Assembly: GCA_038244055.1 (NCBI GenBank)
Contig: JBBRTW010000387.1
Location: forward strand, 1 to 7,174
Direction: 5' to 3'
Source: DASPKW01 sp038244055
GTDB taxonomy: Bacteria; Planctomycetota; Phycisphaerae; Tepidisphaerales; Tepidisphaeraceae
DNA length: 7,174 bases
A program made the translations under genes and the position numbers. The notes under the pieces are model-generated. The model made no database searches. It had not been told where the DNA came from and saw nothing but the letters and a program-made list of their open reading frames with translations. Positions 6,214 through 7,174 of the stretch are shown piece after piece (position 1 is the first letter of the stretch; each line of letters opens with the position of its first letter).

Positions 6214-6891
6214 ATGGCATCGATCGTAGTAGTCGGCCCACATCCGGACGATCAGGAACTCGGCATGGGCGGCACCATCGCCCGCCTGGCGCGGCAGGGC
6301 CATCAGGTTCATCTGATCGACATGACCAACGGCGAGCCCACGCCGTTTGGGTCCGTCGAAATCCGCGCCAAAGAGTCGGCCGAGGCGGCGCGGATTCTTG
6401 GAGTCGGCCGGAGTCTGCTGGGGCTGAAGAATCGCGAAGTGGTGCATACGATCGAGGCCCGGCATGCCCTGGCGGCGATGTATCGCATTCATCGCCCCGA
6501 GATTATTTTCATTCCATACCCGGTTGATGCCCATCCGGATCATGTCGCGGTCACGCGGATCGCCGAAGATGCGCGCTTCGACGCCAAGCTCTCCAAGAGC
6601 AATATCCCCGGCCAGCCCTGGCACCCCAAGCGGATCATCTATTATTTCTGCACCCACCTGCGAATGAATTTCGTTCCGACGTTCTGCATCGACATCTCGG
6701 CCGAAATCGACGCGAAAATGGCCTCGATCAACGCATATGCGTCGCAGTTCACGAAGAACGCTTCCGGCGATGTGTCGAAGATGGTCAAAACGCTCAACGG
6801 CTACTTCGGCGGCCGAATCGGCACCGAATACGCCGAGCCGTTTTTCACGCATGAAGTGTTGGGGCTGGGCGGGATCGATCAGATCGTCTGA
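6214..6891 (+). CDS. PIG-L/LmbE-family zinc deacetylase, BshB1-like
   Basis: This 225-aa protein has the full PIG-L/LmbE fold signature. Residues 4-21 read as beta strand, then G-P-H-P-D-D-x-E-L-G-M-G-G-T. H10 and D13 are the expected zinc ligands and D12 the general base. The second motif, A-H-P-D-H (106-110), supplies the third ligand, H110, with H107 as the likely charge-relay His. The near-C-terminal 'GGRIGTEYAEPF' is typical of bacillithiol deacetylase BshB1, which removes acetyl from GlcNAc-malate. The length also fits BshB1 (about 220-240 aa). No bshA or bshC lies in the window, so bacillithiol synthesis is not established; another N-acetylglucosamine-type substrate is possible, since family members are promiscuous. 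No signal peptide: cytoplasmic. The first conserved motif has Pro (P9) where BshB proteins usually have Ala. The 3' end overlaps the first of three 20-bp direct repeats. Family is sure, subfamily likely. Confidence 0.9.
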   Translation: MASIVVVGPHPDDQELGMGGTIARLARQGHQVHLIDMTNGEPTPFGSVEIRAKESAEAARILGVGRSLLGLKNREVVHTIEARHALAAMYRIHRPEIIFIPYPVDAHPDHVAVTRIAEDARFDAKLSKSNIPGQPWHPKRIIYYFCTHLRMNFVPTFCIDISAEIDAKMASINAYASQFTKNASGDVSKMVKTLNGYFGGRIGTEYAEPFFTHEVLGLGGIDQIV

Positions 6892-6940
6892 TGATCTCGC
6901 AAATCGTCTGATGATCGCGTAAATCGTCCGATGATCGCGC
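6881..6940. repeat. Three tandem 20-bp direct repeats spanning the deacetylase stop codon
   Basis: Units at 6881-6900, 6901-6920 and 6921-6940 follow the pattern ATCGTCYGATGATCKCG with a variable 3-bp joint. The first unit contains the last two codons and the TGA stop of the deacetylase; the other two are downstream copies. Unit 2 differs from unit 1 at three positions and unit 3 from unit 2 at two. They look like slippage or duplication products of the gene's 3' end. Confidence 0.85.
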
Positions 6941-6946
6941 GAGACC

Positions 6947-7063
6947 CGTCGAGGGTCATGCTGAGCGTAGCGAAGCATCTTGCCAATTATTCGAGGCCCG
7001 TTCGACAGCGAGGGAATGGCCTCAACGTTCGAGGCAAGATCCTTCGCGAGCTCAGGATGACAC
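6947..7063. repeat. Palindromic intergenic element, copy 1 (complete)
   Basis: Long imperfect inverted arms, 6955-6984 (GTCATGCTGAGC...ATCTTGCC) and 7033-7061 (GGCAAGATCC...GATGAC), pair at about 25 positions. Between them a second, short pair GAGGCC/GGCCTC can form, giving a long cruciform or stem-loop. Read on the minus strand the arm encodes the familiar spurious peptide 'MLRYAQHD', a hallmark of dispersed repeats that I recall from many environmental bacterial genomes. There is no transposase, so it could be a MITE- or REP-like element moved in trans. It may also end the deacetylase transcript. Confidence 0.8.
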
Positions 7064-7071
7064 AAAATCAT

Positions 7072-7174
7072 CGTCGAGGGTCATGCTGAGCGTAGCGAAG
7101 CATCTTGCCAATTATTCGAGGCCCGTTCGACAGCGAGGGAATGGCCTCAACGTTCGAGGCAAGATCCTTCGCAA
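7072..7174. repeat. Palindromic intergenic element, copy 2 (cut by the window edge)
   Basis: Bases 7072-7172 are identical to 6947-7047, 101 bases without a difference, at a period of 125 bp. The last two bases (AA) begin to differ from copy 1, which continues GAG. The right arm is incomplete inside the window. Confidence 0.85.

Noticed and set aside
6193..7071. Long minus-strand open frame of 292 codons beginning with a 'CHPELAKDL...MLRYAQHD' stretch
   Set aside because: It is antisense to the deacetylase with its clear catalytic motifs, and its N-terminal part is the translation of the palindromic repeat element, a common spurious peptide.

Overview
The window looks like chromosomal DNA from a GC-rich, double-membrane bacterium. 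The best guess is a planctomycete (Phycisphaerae-like). The reasons are the small secreted protein with a secretin-like 'VSADRKYVT' stretch, a very large AsmA-like envelope protein, a TIGR00282/YmdB metallophosphoesterase with a GDH motif, and intergenic gaps filled with heptanucleotide tandem repeats and a dispersed palindromic element of the 'MLRYAQHD' type. This assignment is inference from general familiarity, not from a database search.

Layout. (1) 134-565 (+) encodes a 143-aa exported protein of unknown function, with a plausible promoter, a good Shine-Dalgarno and a strong intrinsic terminator at 612-640, so it is probably a single-gene transcript. (2) 692-5053 (+) encodes a 1453-aa AsmA-like protein with one N-terminal membrane anchor and a low-complexity Gly/Pro/Lys/Asp tail. 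(3) 5159-6010 (-) is a YmdB-type phosphodiesterase, convergent with the AsmA-like gene. (4) 6214-6891 (+) is a PIG-L/LmbE deacetylase, closest by motif to the bacillithiol enzyme BshB1, divergent from ymdB. (5) 6881-7174 holds three 20-bp direct repeats that start inside the deacetylase 3' end, followed by two tandem copies of a roughly 117-bp palindromic element, the second cut by the window edge.

The genes do not form an obvious pathway. The two envelope-directed proteins share a strand but are separated by a terminator, and ymdB and the deacetylase are each likely transcribed alone. The most distinctive signal is non-coding. Both gaps flanking ymdB are packed with 7-bp tandem units sharing a (C/A)RTT core. 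In the divergent gap two arrays are near-complements of each other and sit where the -35 boxes of both genes would fall. I see no defence system, CRISPR array, transposase, tRNA or rRNA here. The coding content is ordinary and the repeats are the part worth a second look.
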